Source: Algibacter luteus (GTDB lineage Bacteria > Bacteroidota > Bacteroidia > Flavobacteriales > Flavobacteriaceae). From it: DNA of 64,000 bases. How positions within the stretch are numbered: the first letter of the stretch is position 1; each line of letters opens with the position of its first letter. The position numbers were made by a program, and so were the translations under genes. Shown here one piece after another: positions 9,528-18,898 of the stretch. The stretch is from the NCBI RefSeq assembly GCF_900141715.1, contig NZ_FQYK01000002.1:363495-427494 (forward strand), in the 5' to 3' direction. Below the pieces are notes generated by a model that saw only the letters and a program-made list of their open reading frames with translations, made no database searches and was not told the DNA's origin.

Positions 9528-11294
9528 TTAATGACTAGAAGCTTCACCTGCTCCTGAAGGTATTCTAATGCTCTCTACCATATCTTGTACATCTTGAGGT
9601 GGAGCTGCTGTTATTCGAGATACCACTAACGATATCACTATATTGACACACATAGCGATAGTACCGAATCCTTCTGGAGACGTACCAAACCACCAATCTG
9701 CGCTTGTGCCACCACCGAACATGTTTAGTTTAAATTTCATCATGTAAAACAACATAAGTATAATACCTACAACCATTCCCCAAATAGCACCTTGACTATT
9801 CATGCGTTTATCAAAAATTCCTAAAATAATCGCTGGAAAAAATGATGCTGCGGCTAATCCGAATGCTAAGGCAACTACCGCTGCCACAAACCCTGGCGGA
9901 TTAATACCGAAGTACCCTGCTATTAAAATTGCCACAAAAATTGAAATTCTTGCTGCAGTTAATTCACCTTTATCCGAAATGTCTGGTTTTAATTGTTTTT
10001 TAATTAAATCGTGAGAAATAGATGTCGAAATCACCAGTAATAATCCCGCTGCTGTTGATAAAGCCGCTGCAAGTCCACCTGCTGCAACTAAAGCAATCAC
10101 CCAATTAGGAAGGTTGGCAATTTCAGGATTTGCCAATACCATGATATCTCTATCTACATACAATTCGTTTTCAGCTGTGTTTGCATTCGAGATTAAACGC
10201 TCACCGTATGCTCCTCTAGCATCCGTATAAACTGGTTTTTTACCATCTAAAGCACCACCAGCCACATATTGAATTTTGCCATCTCCATTTTTATCAGCCC
10301 AAGCTATTAAACCCGTGTTCTCCCAATTTTTGAACCATTCTGGAATATCAGCATAAGATTTATTACTTACAGTTTCAATTAAATTAGTTCTAGAAAATAC
10401 TGCAATTGCAGGTGCCGTTGTATATAAAATAGCTATAAATAACAAAGCTAATCCCGCCGATTTACGGGCATCTTTCACTTTAGGCACTGTAAAGAAACGC
10501 ACAATTACATGTGGTAATCCTGCTGTACCCGTCATTAATGCTAAAGTAATTGCAAAAACATCCCAAGTTGATTTTGTTCCGCTTGTATACTCATTAAATC
10601 CTAATTCTGTATGTAACGTATCTAATTTATCTAAAAGAAAAGCACCACCTTCAACTTTGCCACCCATTCCAATTTGAGGAATAATGTTACCTGTCATTTG
10701 CATAGAGATGAAAAAAGCAGGCACCATAAAAGCAAAGATTAAAACACAGTATTGTGCTACTTGGGTGTATGTGATACCTTTCATTCCTCCTAAAAGAGCA
10801 AACGTCAACACTACTGCCATTCCAATAATTACTCCTAAATTAATATCTACTTGTAGAAATTGTGAAAATACAATACCAACACCTCTCATTTGTCCTGCAA
10901 CGTATGTGAATGAAACGATTAACGCACAAATTACTGCTACTGTTCTTGCTGTGTTTGAATAGTATCTATCGCCAATAAAATCTGGCACCGTGAACTTTCC
11001 AAATTTACGCAAATACGGTGCTAGGAGTAAGGCAAGAAGTACGTATCCACCGGTCCATCCCATGAGGTAAACAGAACCATCATAACCAGCAAAGGAAATG
11101 ATTCCTGCCATACTAATAAATGACGCAGCACTCATCCAGTCGGCTGCTGTAGCCATACCATTTGCTAAGGGAGAAACGCCCCCACCAGCAACATAAAAAT
11201 CTTTTGTTGAGCCAGCTCTAGCCCAAATTGCAATTCCGAAATATAAGGCAAAAGTAATCCCTACTAATAACCAAGTCCAAGTTTGTACACTCAT
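9528..11294 (-). CDS. Sodium:solute symporter, ActP-like (VC_2705 type)
   Basis: A 588-residue inner-membrane symporter with about 13 helices. The N-terminal stretch with STKDFYVAGG and GMATAADWMSAASFI is the hallmark of the acetate permease ActP branch of the SSS family, and a hydrophilic loop rich in Asp and Gly (about residues 310-375) matches the VC_2705 subgroup. It most likely brings acetate or another short carboxylate into the cell with sodium. A DUF4212 protein, the usual partner of this subgroup, is encoded 28 bases upstream. The position beside acs and prpE supports a carboxylate substrate, but the substrate is inferred. Confidence 0.9.
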   Translation of the reverse strand: MSVQTWTWLLVGITFALYFGIAIWARAGSTKDFYVAGGGVSPLANGMATAADWMSAASFISMAGIISFAGYDGSVYLMGWTGGYVLLALLLAPYLRKFGKFTVPDFIGDRYYSNTARTVAVICALIVSFTYVAGQMRGVGIVFSQFLQVDINLGVIIGMAVVLTFALLGGMKGITYTQVAQYCVLIFAFMVPAFFISMQMTGNIIPQIGMGGKVEGGAFLLDKLDTLHTELGFNEYTSGTKSTWDVFAITLALMTGTAGLPHVIVRFFTVPKVKDARKSAGLALLFIAILYTTAPAIAVFSRTNLIETVSNKSYADIPEWFKNWENTGLIAWADKNGDGKIQYVAGGALDGKKPVYTDARGAYGERLISNANTAENELYVDRDIMVLANPEIANLPNWVIALVAAGGLAAALSTAAGLLLVISTSISHDLIKKQLKPDISDKGELTAARISIFVAILIAGYFGINPPGFVAAVVALAFGLAAASFFPAIILGIFDKRMNSQGAIWGMVVGIILMLFYMMKFKLNMFGGGTSADWWFGTSPEGFGTIAMCVNIVISLVVSRITAAPPQDVQDMVESIRIPSGAGEASSH

Positions 11295-11322
11295 AATATT
11301 TTGTTTTTAAGTTTAGTTAGGG

Positions 11323-11583
11323 TTACTCGTCGAAACCGTATTTTTTATCTAATTTGTTCATTAATCGTACGTAAACGAAAATGAGAATTACGAATACATA
11401 AATAGATCCTTGTTGCGCAAACCAGAAGCCTAGTTTAAAGCCACCAAGTCTAATTTCATTTAATGCTTCTCTGAATAAAATTCCGCATCCATAAGACACT
11501 ATAAACCATATAGAAAGCAGTATTATTAAATACTTCAGGTTTTCTTTCCAGTACGCCGTAGCGTGTTTTTGTTTTTCTGACAT
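11323..11583 (-). CDS. DUF4212 symporter small subunit
   Basis: An 86-residue protein with two membrane helices (about residues 16-36 and 51-72) and the family signature KENLKYLIILLSIWFIVSYG followed by WFAQQGSIYVFV. DUF4212 proteins are found next to VC_2705-type solute symporters and are thought to be a small subunit. Here the symporter starts 28 bases downstream, which is the standard arrangement. Confidence 0.92.
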   Translation of the reverse strand: MSEKQKHATAYWKENLKYLIILLSIWFIVSYGCGILFREALNEIRLGGFKLGFWFAQQGSIYVFVILIFVYVRLMNKLDKKYGFDE

Positions 11584-11608
11584 ATTGTTTTTTAGTTAGA
11601 TTAGTTGA

Positions 11609-12850
11609 TTATAGAAAAATATGTGTTTGAAGTCTAAAAATGTTCGTAGATTCAGCACCTATTGCTCCTTTTGAACCAGTGGTGTATTCCGCCGTAATTT
11701 TGGCAAAATGTCCATTAATAAAATAGTTAAGACCTATACCCAATTCGTTACTATTATCCGGCGTAAAATCTAGATTTTGAGAATTGTAAGACAGATAAGG
11801 CATAAGCTTAGCTTTTCTAAATAATATCCCTACTTGTCCATATAAAATACTTCCAGAAGACGGCACTAATCCGCCAGAGTTAAATCCGTCGGTATCTCCA
11901 TACTTGTAATTATAATAAGCTCCTAATGCGTTTATTGCTAAATCATCATTTAAAGGTGCGTCATAAAAAGCATCCATCGCAAAATGTGTTACAGATTCTC
12001 TAGTTTCAAGATCGCCAACAGCTAATGCATCAGGATGATGGAAGAAACCAGCACCAATACTAAATACTTTCTTTTTCCCTAAATACGTTCCAACTAGATA
12101 GGGAAGTTTATCTGATTCTTTATCAAAAAGGTCGTATTTAAAATATCCAGCAAAATTCCAAAGTCCAGCTCCATCAACGTTGTTCACTTGAAAAGAAGGT
12201 GTAGCACCCAACGAACCTATATTCGTTCTTGCATTGTTAGCAGCAACTCTATAACTAAAATTACCCAAAGACCCTTTGGCATAAACTCCTAAATGACGAG
12301 CAAATTGGTCGCTTGTTGTGATATTATTCCAAGGAAAGAGTCTCCCATCGGCATTACCAGAACCGGCATTATCCAGCGTCATCATGTTTAAAGTACTTTG
12401 GTTAGATAGTCTAGAAATACCATTCCAGTAATGTAAACCAGTACCGACATGTAATTTACCCGGTTCTAATGCAAATTCTGCCCAAGCATCATGTAAAAAA
12501 AGTAAACTTCTGTTGTTTGCTGTTTGAGAATTAGGGTTTGCTGTTAGGTTACCAGCACCAAGACTATTAAGTCCGAAATGTGTAAGAATTAAAAATTTAG
12601 GAGAAATTTGTGCAAAAGCTAGAACACGAGATCTTCTAATTGAATGTCTCAATCCTTTTTGTTCACTTCCAGCTTGTAACCACATTTGATGCCAAGTAAT
12701 AAATCGTAAATATTTACTACCATCTTCATTTAGCCTAATTTGCATAGGTTTGTAAGAGTGATCTACTTCCTGTGTTTCTTCCTGACTACTTCCTAAAAAA
12801 GGGACCATCAGCATTAATACTAAAAGAAGTAAAAACGATTTTTTTTTCAT
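11609..12850 (-). CDS. Porin-like outer membrane protein
   Basis: A 413-residue protein with a clear signal peptide (MKKKSFLLLLVLMLMVPFLG) and then alternating beta-strand sequence rich in Gly, Asn and aromatic residues, ending in a hydrophobic strand with a terminal aromatic residue (QTHIFL), as in outer membrane barrels. I do not recognise a named family. It is 25 bases upstream of the DUF4212 gene on the same strand, so it probably provides the outer membrane route for the carboxylate taken up by the symporter. That role is inferred from position. Confidence 0.8.
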   Translation of the reverse strand: MKKKSFLLLLVLMLMVPFLGSSQEETQEVDHSYKPMQIRLNEDGSKYLRFITWHQMWLQAGSEQKGLRHSIRRSRVLAFAQISPKFLILTHFGLNSLGAGNLTANPNSQTANNRSLLFLHDAWAEFALEPGKLHVGTGLHYWNGISRLSNQSTLNMMTLDNAGSGNADGRLFPWNNITTSDQFARHLGVYAKGSLGNFSYRVAANNARTNIGSLGATPSFQVNNVDGAGLWNFAGYFKYDLFDKESDKLPYLVGTYLGKKKVFSIGAGFFHHPDALAVGDLETRESVTHFAMDAFYDAPLNDDLAINALGAYYNYKYGDTDGFNSGGLVPSSGSILYGQVGILFRKAKLMPYLSYNSQNLDFTPDNSNELGIGLNYFINGHFAKITAEYTTGSKGAIGAESTNIFRLQTHIFL

Positions 12851-12956
12851 TGTTTAATGGTTTAGTTAGTAATTAATTGGTTTTGTGTGCACTACTAAAC
12901 TCTAAAAAACAATTCGTTAACTGAAAAGCACTATATTTTTATGTTAAATTAATATA

Positions 12957-13376
12957 TTAATCTTTAAAACGCTCCCATTTTATGAGCATAAACTTATCCC
13001 CTAGCTCGGTAACTACAACGCCAGCACCTTTAACATTTTCAACTTTACTGAAGTAATTCGCTAGTTCTGGAGCATTTAATATTTTATAGGTTGGGTGGTA
13101 ATTTGAATTATAAGGCCTCTTAATATTATATTTCTTAACCCAATTCATAATACTTACATGCGAAATACCTAAAATGCGTTCTATCTCACGATAAGACAAA
13201 CCCTCTAAATACAGCTGTAGTGATTTGTTAACGTAATAATCATCAATCTTCTTTCCAATCTTGTTAACAGTAAAAAAGTAGCTGCATTTTTTACATTTAT
13301 AACGCTGCCTATTATTAACAACACCGCTTTTTATATAATGGTCTGATCCGCAATTAGGACATAAATCAACTTTCAT
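12957..13376 (-). CDS. IS1-type zinc-ribbon/helix-turn-helix protein, possible domesticated regulator
   Basis: A 139-residue protein. The first 40 residues form a zinc ribbon with CPNC (6-9) and CKKC, as in the InsA/IS1 N-terminal domain, followed by a helix-turn-helix around LSYREIERILGISHVSIMNW. The last 45 residues (from the HPTYKILNAPE region) are not transposase-like, and no DDE catalytic domain follows in any frame. It is thus the DNA-binding half of an IS1-type transposase, joined to a short unrelated tail. It lies 106 bases upstream of the porin-symporter unit on the same strand and could regulate it. Alternatively it is only a transposon remnant, but the frame is intact. Confidence 0.75.
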   Translation of the reverse strand: MKVDLCPNCGSDHYIKSGVVNNRQRYKCKKCSYFFTVNKIGKKIDDYYVNKSLQLYLEGLSYREIERILGISHVSIMNWVKKYNIKRPYNSNYHPTYKILNAPELANYFSKVENVKGAGVVVTELGDKFMLIKWERFKD

Positions 13377-13460
13377 ATATACTATTTTAGCATAAATATA
13401 TCAATTTAGCAACAATTAAACAAAATGAAAGAGATTTAATATAAAAAAATTATTGATTTT

Positions 13461-14825
13461 CTAGAACTCTTTTAACCTTTTGAAGTAACTTTTAGATTCT
13501 TTTACAACTTTTGGCGCCAATATGAGGGTAGCAACCATGGTCGGTATAGCCATTAACGCAAAAACACCATCAATTAAATTGAGCATGACACTAAACGGTG
13601 TAGTCGCTGCCAGAATAATACTGAGAATATAAATGTAGTTATAGTAATGTTTTTTATCAGCCCCTACTATAAACGAAAGACATTTAGCGCCATAGTAAGC
13701 ATAAGAAAATAGCGATGATATACTGAAAATAAACACACAAATCATTAGCATATATTTACCATAAACAGGCATAGTATGATTGAAAGCCGAAGCTGTTAAA
13801 CTCACCCCATTATCGCTTGTAGTTTCCCAGACTCCAGTAACTAAAATAGCTAAAGCGGTTAAAGTGCAAACAATTAATGTATCAATTGCCGGACCTAACA
13901 TGGCGACTAAACCTTCACGTACTGGTTCATCGGTTTTTGCAGCCCCATGCGCCATAGGAGCCGTTCCAATTCCCGCTTCGTTAGAAAATGCACCTCTTCT
14001 AATTCCTAATAAAATTAACGCCCCTAGAACACCGCCCATAAATGCATTGCCTTCATAATAATTTGCCGAAAATGCATCTGTAAACATCAATATAAAATAC
14101 TTTGGAACGACACTATAATTCGAAATTAAAATATAAAGCACTAAAACAAAATACAATAGCACCATGGAAGGCACCATTTTAGAAGCGGCATGACTAATTC
14201 GATTTAACCCACCTAAAATAATAACCGACGTTAAAGACACCAATACAAAAGCTAAAATGAGATTAGATTTTAAACCTACTTCAACCCCGTTTGGAGTTAA
14301 AACTATATCGTTAAATGCCTGCGTTAATTGATTAACGTTTACAACTGGTAAAGCACCAATCATTCCAAATAGACTAAACATGATTGCCAGTGGTTTCCAT
14401 GACTTTCCTAAGCCTTCGATAATGAAATACATAGGACCACCTTGAATTTCTCCAGCACTATCTTTACCACGATACATCACAGCTAAACTACAGGTAAAAA
14501 ACTTTGTAGACATCCCCACAATAGCGCTTACCCACATCCAAAACATGGCTCCTGGACCTCCTACAGAAATTGCGACTGCCACTCCTGCAATATTACCCAT
14601 ACCAATGGTTGAGGATAAGGCTGTGGTTAAGGCTTTAAAATGAGAAATTTGCCCAGGATCATTTGGATCGTCATATTTTCCTCTTAAAACTTGAATGGCA
14701 TGCCCTAAGTATCTAAAAGGCAAAAACTTTGATAAAATTAGCAGATAACATCCACCTCCTATTAATAAAATCACCAACGGTAATCCCCAGGCATAATCAG
14801 AAAAAGTCTTTATAATTTGCTCCAT
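13461..14825 (-). CDS. Alanine/glycine:cation symporter family (AGCS) transporter
   Basis: A 454-residue inner-membrane protein with about 11 helices. The signature of AGCS carriers is present: SSTIGMGNIAGVAVAISVGG near residue 70-90 and GIRRGAFSNEAGIGTAPMAH near residue 275. It takes up alanine or glycine together with sodium or protons. It is a single gene, with a divergent neighbour across an 88-base gap. Confidence 0.93.
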   Translation of the reverse strand: MEQIIKTFSDYAWGLPLVILLIGGGCYLLILSKFLPFRYLGHAIQVLRGKYDDPNDPGQISHFKALTTALSSTIGMGNIAGVAVAISVGGPGAMFWMWVSAIVGMSTKFFTCSLAVMYRGKDSAGEIQGGPMYFIIEGLGKSWKPLAIMFSLFGMIGALPVVNVNQLTQAFNDIVLTPNGVEVGLKSNLILAFVLVSLTSVIILGGLNRISHAASKMVPSMVLLYFVLVLYILISNYSVVPKYFILMFTDAFSANYYEGNAFMGGVLGALILLGIRRGAFSNEAGIGTAPMAHGAAKTDEPVREGLVAMLGPAIDTLIVCTLTALAILVTGVWETTSDNGVSLTASAFNHTMPVYGKYMLMICVFIFSISSLFSYAYYGAKCLSFIVGADKKHYYNYIYILSIILAATTPFSVMLNLIDGVFALMAIPTMVATLILAPKVVKESKSYFKRLKEF

Positions 14826-14913
14826 AAAAGCTATAAGTATTTTATAAATATATCACTTTACAAACGTTCTACTTTAATTATTTAAAAGTATATTTATCCT
14901 TGTAAACCAACTT

Positions 14914-16005
14914 ATGGCTCAATCTAGTCGCTTATATTTTATAGATGCTGTTAGGGCATTTGCTATTTTAATGATGCTCCAAGGTCATTTTATAGACACC
15001 TTGTTAGCCCCTGTTTATAAAGACAAGTCTGACATTGCGTTTACCATTTGGTCTTATTTCAGAGGCATTACTGCGCCAACCTTTTTTACTATTTCAGGTT
15101 TGGTCTTTACCTATTTATTGCTTCGCGCCTACGCTAAAGGTGATGATAAACCAAGAATAAAAAAAGGCTTATTTAGAGGGGTGCTTTTACTTGCCATTGG
15201 ATACAGCCTACGTGTTAATATATTTCATTGGTTATCAGGCTATTTTAATTCTTATTTTTTAGTTATTGATGTTTTACAATGCATCGGGTTATCCTTAATA
15301 TTTTTAGTGGTTTTACATATCATTCTTAAAAAATATAGCTACCTTTTCTCAGTTATATTATTTACAATTGGTTGCATTTGCTTTGTAACCGAGCCACTTT
15401 ATCGCAACATCAATTTAAATCATATTCCCAATGTAATCGCAAATTACATGACAACGTCCAACGGATCTGTTTTTACAATATTACCTTGGTTTGGATATTC
15501 AGCATTTGGGGCATTCATATCTACTGTTTTCTTTAGGCACGTGCATCGTGAACGATTTAAACTCATTACTATTTTTACATTCTTTATTGTTGGAATCTTC
15601 TTAATGCTTTACTCGTCTTGGTTTTTAATCGGACTTTACAACATTACCAATATTGAACTTTTTAAAATGAGTGCGAACTACAATTATCTATTTTCCAGAT
15701 TAGGCAATGTTTTAATACTATTTGGTGTTTTTTACATGGTAGAACAATTTTTAAAACACTCCATTATTGCAAGAATAGGCGAAAAAACTTTATCTATTTA
15801 TGTGATACATTTTATATTGCTTTATGGAAGTTTTACAGGCTATGGTTTAAAGCGATATTTAAAACAATCATTAGAACCTGAAACTGCCATTTTAGGAGCC
15901 CTATTGTTTATGATAGTGGTTTGCTTTATCTCATTTCATTATGCAAAAACCAACCATTTTGTTTATAATTTGATCCGTAAAATGGTAGACAAATTTAAAA
16001 ACTAA
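14914..16005 (+). CDS. DUF1624/heparan-alpha-glucosaminide N-acetyltransferase-like membrane protein
   Basis: A 363-residue polytopic membrane protein with about 10 helices. The N-terminal IDAVRAFAILMMLQGHFID carries the conserved Asp-Arg and His of the HGSNAT/DUF1624 acyltransferase group. A probable acetyl transfer to a sugar across the membrane is a family-level guess; the substrate is unknown. The TfoX-like gene follows after 3 bases, so the two are co-transcribed. Confidence 0.75.
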   Translation: MAQSSRLYFIDAVRAFAILMMLQGHFIDTLLAPVYKDKSDIAFTIWSYFRGITAPTFFTISGLVFTYLLLRAYAKGDDKPRIKKGLFRGVLLLAIGYSLRVNIFHWLSGYFNSYFLVIDVLQCIGLSLIFLVVLHIILKKYSYLFSVILFTIGCICFVTEPLYRNINLNHIPNVIANYMTTSNGSVFTILPWFGYSAFGAFISTVFFRHVHRERFKLITIFTFFIVGIFLMLYSSWFLIGLYNITNIELFKMSANYNYLFSRLGNVLILFGVFYMVEQFLKHSIIARIGEKTLSIYVIHFILLYGSFTGYGLKRYLKQSLEPETAILGALLFMIVVCFISFHYAKTNHFVYNLIRKMVDKFKN

Positions 16006-16008
16006 CTT

Positions 16009-16371
16009 ATGGCTTATGATGAATTTTTAGCAGACCGAATTAGGCGTCAATTAAAAGATAAACACATTATTTTTTCTGAATTAAAAATGATGGGTGGTTT
16101 ATGCTTTAAGGTGGACGATAAAATGCTTTGCGGCATCCATATCGATAAAAAATATGGCGATAGTTTGCTTATGGCAAGAATAGGCGAAATGGTTTATCAA
16201 GCCGAATTAAAAAAACCAGAATGTTTGCCTATGGATTTAACTGGAAGACCCATGAAAGGCTACATTTTCGTAACACCAGATGGTTTTGAAAACGAACAAG
16301 ATTTATCATATTGGTTAGATTTGTGTTTAAAATTCAACCCTCTTGCAAAATCAAGCAAAAAGAAAAAATAA
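16009..16371 (+). CDS. TfoX/Sxy N-terminal domain protein
   Basis: A 120-residue protein whose whole length matches the TfoX N-terminal fold: MAYDEFLADRIRR at the start, then KMMGGLCFKVDDKMLCGI and the GRPMKGYIFV segment. Proteins with only this domain are common in Bacteroidota and lack the C-terminal half of the competence regulator, so a link to competence should not be assumed. A lysine-rich tail (SSKKKK) ends the protein. Confidence 0.87.
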   Translation: MAYDEFLADRIRRQLKDKHIIFSELKMMGGLCFKVDDKMLCGIHIDKKYGDSLLMARIGEMVYQAELKKPECLPMDLTGRPMKGYIFVTPDGFENEQDLSYWLDLCLKFNPLAKSSKKKK

Positions 16372-16386
16372 TTTAGCTTTTAAACT

Positions 16387-16394
16387 TATATTTG
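16387..16394 (+). promoter_or_regulatory. Bacteroidota-type -7 element for the TonB receptor gene
   Basis: TATATTTG matches the Bacteroidota sigma-A -7 consensus TAnnTTTG and lies 28 bases before the ATG at 16423. No strong -33 TTG is visible at the expected distance, so this is a partial match. Confidence 0.5.
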
Positions 16395-16422
16395 TAGTAA
16401 AACACTTGTACCACATCTACAC

Positions 16423-18792
16423 ATGTCTCATAAATTTATTTTAACATTCCTATTAGTATTCACATTCGGTTGTATATCAGCCCAAAATGCACCAATTCTT
16501 ATAAAAGGAAAAGTATTAGAAAGCAACAATAATCTACCTATAGAGTACGCTACAATTTCAATTTTAAATAAAAACTCAAATCAACCCCTAACTGGCACTA
16601 TTTCTGGTCAAGACGGTACATTTCAACTCAAAACCAACGAAACCAATTTTTTAATAGAAGTCAGCTTTATGGGTTTTAAATCCAAAACGATTTCTGAATT
16701 TGAAATTATTAAAAACACTATCGATTTAAATACCATAATTCTATCTGAAGACAGTCAAGCTTTAGATGAAATAGTGGTTCGTGCTGAAAAATCTCAAACC
16801 GAATTCAAACTTGATAAACGTGTGTTTAATGTCGGGTTAGATTTGAGTTCTACAGGCGCTAGTTCTTTAGAAGTGCTTAACAGCATCCCTTCGGTAAATG
16901 TAAATATTGAAGGTGAAATTAGTTTAAGAGGTAGTCAGGGTGTACAAATTCTCATTAACGGGAAACCATCTGTTTTAGCCAGTGCCGATGGTAACGCACT
17001 TGGAAGCATTACTGCAGATATGATTGAACAAGTAGAAGTTATTACCAATCCATCGGCCAAATATGATGCTGAAGGGACTTCTGGAATCATCAACATCATC
17101 ATTAAAAAGTCTGAAAAACGAGGTATAAATGGTTCGGCAACCTTAAATTTTGGCGTCCCAAATAGCAATAGTTTTGGACTTAGTGTTAATAAAAGAACTG
17201 AAAAGTTTAACCTTTTTAGTCAATTAGGTTTTGGTATTCGCACCTTCCCTGACGAGCGTAAATCAATCAATCAAGATTTGATAAATAATACGACCATTAG
17301 AAGTATTGGCGAGAGTGAATTTGATGAAAAGTTTGCCAACATATTGATTGGTACCGATTATCATATTAACGATAGAAATGTGATTACACTATCAGGTTCT
17401 TACGCCTATGAATTTGAAGACCAATATTCGAATACAAATTTTACTGAAACCGATGCTTCTAATGCAACCACCAACAGCTGGATAAGAGATGAAGTTACAG
17501 AAGCAGACAACCCGAAACTTCGATATGAACTACAATACAAGAAGAACTTTAAAAGACATGAAGACCAAAACTTGCTATTTAGTGCTTTAGGCAGTTCTTT
17601 TCGTAAAGATCAATTTTCAGATTTTGAAAACACTGTTATTATGGGAGATGACGATGATTTTCAACAAAAAACAAGAACCGATTATAAGTTAGAAGATTAT
17701 ACTTTTAAATTGGATTATACCCACCCGTTTTTAGAGAAATATACCATTGAAACTGGCTCGCAATATGTTATAAATAGTGTTTCTAATGATTTTGCGGTGA
17801 GCAATTTAGAAAATGGTATTTGGGTAAATAACCCAGATTTAACTAATGTGTTTGATTTTGATCAAAAAGTACTTGGTATTTATACTACGGCAGCTTACGA
17901 AGGTGATATTTGGGGGCTTAAACTCGGACTTAGATTTGAACATACCGATTTAAGCACCTTACTAGAAACCACCAACGAAAGTAACGGTAACAACTACAGT
18001 AACCTATTCCCTAGTATACATTCTTCATATAAAATTAGCGATAACTTTTCCATACAAGCTGGGTACTCAAAACGTATTAAAAGACCAGGTTTACGAGAAT
18101 TAAATCCGTTTTCAAACATCCGAAACAACTTTAATATTTCCACCGGAAACCCCGATTTGCAGCCAGAATACACAGATTCTTATGAAATTACAAGCATCCA
18201 TAAAATAGGCAAAGCATCCTTAAATTTTAGTTTGTACAACAGATACACTATTGATGTTGTAGATCGTATTTCAACTTTCGAGAATAATGTTAGTACATCA
18301 AGGCCAGAAAATGTGGGTACAAATTCCACAACAGGTTTCGAGGCCAACGGAAAATACGCACCAACTGATTGGTTCTCCTTTAATGGTGATTTTAATATTA
18401 ATTATTTTACTAGAAAAGGTGTATTTGAAGCAACGAATTTCGATTTTAAAGGCAATCAATGGTCGTCCAGTCTAACTACCAAGTTCAAACTACCTTCGCA
18501 ATTTGATTTAGAAATATCAGGAAATTATAATTCTAAATTTAAAACCTTGCAAAATGATATTTCAGAAAATTATTTTGCAGATTTTGGATTGAGAAAAAAA
18601 ATACTCAAAGGAAAAGTTATATTAAACCTAAGTATTCGCGACGTTTTTGCAACAAGAATCAATGAAACCATTACATCTCAATCCGATTTCTATTTATTTA
18701 ATAGCAGGCAACGCGGGCGTTTTGTAACATTTGGTATTAGTTATGGATTTGGTAAAGGGGAGGCTATGCAGTTTTCTGGTCAAAGACGCTGA
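16423..18792 (+). CDS. TonB-dependent receptor/outer membrane beta-barrel family protein
   Basis: A 789-residue outer membrane protein. A signal peptide (cut near FGCISAQ) leads to a carboxypeptidase-regulatory-like domain (about 27-110), then a plug region with EVLNSIPSVNVN, GEISLRGSQGVQILINGKPS and a segment with VITNPSAKYDAEGTSGIINI near 210-225. The rest is a 22-strand-type barrel of the OMP_b-brl_3 group. The plug box is of the shortened kind seen in this group. The ligand is unknown; neighbouring genes give no clear substrate. Confidence 0.88.
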   Translation: MSHKFILTFLLVFTFGCISAQNAPILIKGKVLESNNNLPIEYATISILNKNSNQPLTGTISGQDGTFQLKTNETNFLIEVSFMGFKSKTISEFEIIKNTIDLNTIILSEDSQALDEIVVRAEKSQTEFKLDKRVFNVGLDLSSTGASSLEVLNSIPSVNVNIEGEISLRGSQGVQILINGKPSVLASADGNALGSITADMIEQVEVITNPSAKYDAEGTSGIINIIIKKSEKRGINGSATLNFGVPNSNSFGLSVNKRTEKFNLFSQLGFGIRTFPDERKSINQDLINNTTIRSIGESEFDEKFANILIGTDYHINDRNVITLSGSYAYEFEDQYSNTNFTETDASNATTNSWIRDEVTEADNPKLRYELQYKKNFKRHEDQNLLFSALGSSFRKDQFSDFENTVIMGDDDDFQQKTRTDYKLEDYTFKLDYTHPFLEKYTIETGSQYVINSVSNDFAVSNLENGIWVNNPDLTNVFDFDQKVLGIYTTAAYEGDIWGLKLGLRFEHTDLSTLLETTNESNGNNYSNLFPSIHSSYKISDNFSIQAGYSKRIKRPGLRELNPFSNIRNNFNISTGNPDLQPEYTDSYEITSIHKIGKASLNFSLYNRYTIDVVDRISTFENNVSTSRPENVGTNSTTGFEANGKYAPTDWFSFNGDFNINYFTRKGVFEATNFDFKGNQWSSSLTTKFKLPSQFDLEISGNYNSKFKTLQNDISENYFADFGLRKKILKGKVILNLSIRDVFATRINETITSQSDFYLFNSRQRGRFVTFGISYGFGKGEAMQFSGQRR

Positions 18793-18861
18793 AAAAAATC
18801 TCTATTTGGTAAAAAAATTTCAAAACATGACAAATGTAAGCTTTTAGGTACATGATATTAG

Positions 18862-18869
18862 TAATTTTG
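18862..18869 (+). promoter_or_regulatory. -7 promoter element for the carbonic anhydrase gene
   Basis: TAATTTTG fits TAnnTTTG and lies 29 bases before the ATG at 18899. The phosphatase gene at 19705 probably shares this transcript. Confidence 0.55.
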
Positions 18870-18898
18870 TAGCTTCAGTTTTATCAAAACACTAAATT

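Noticed and set aside
12957-13376. A complete IS1 element
   Set aside because: Only the zinc-ribbon/HTH part is present; no DDE domain or InsB frame follows, and I saw no terminal inverted repeats around the gene.
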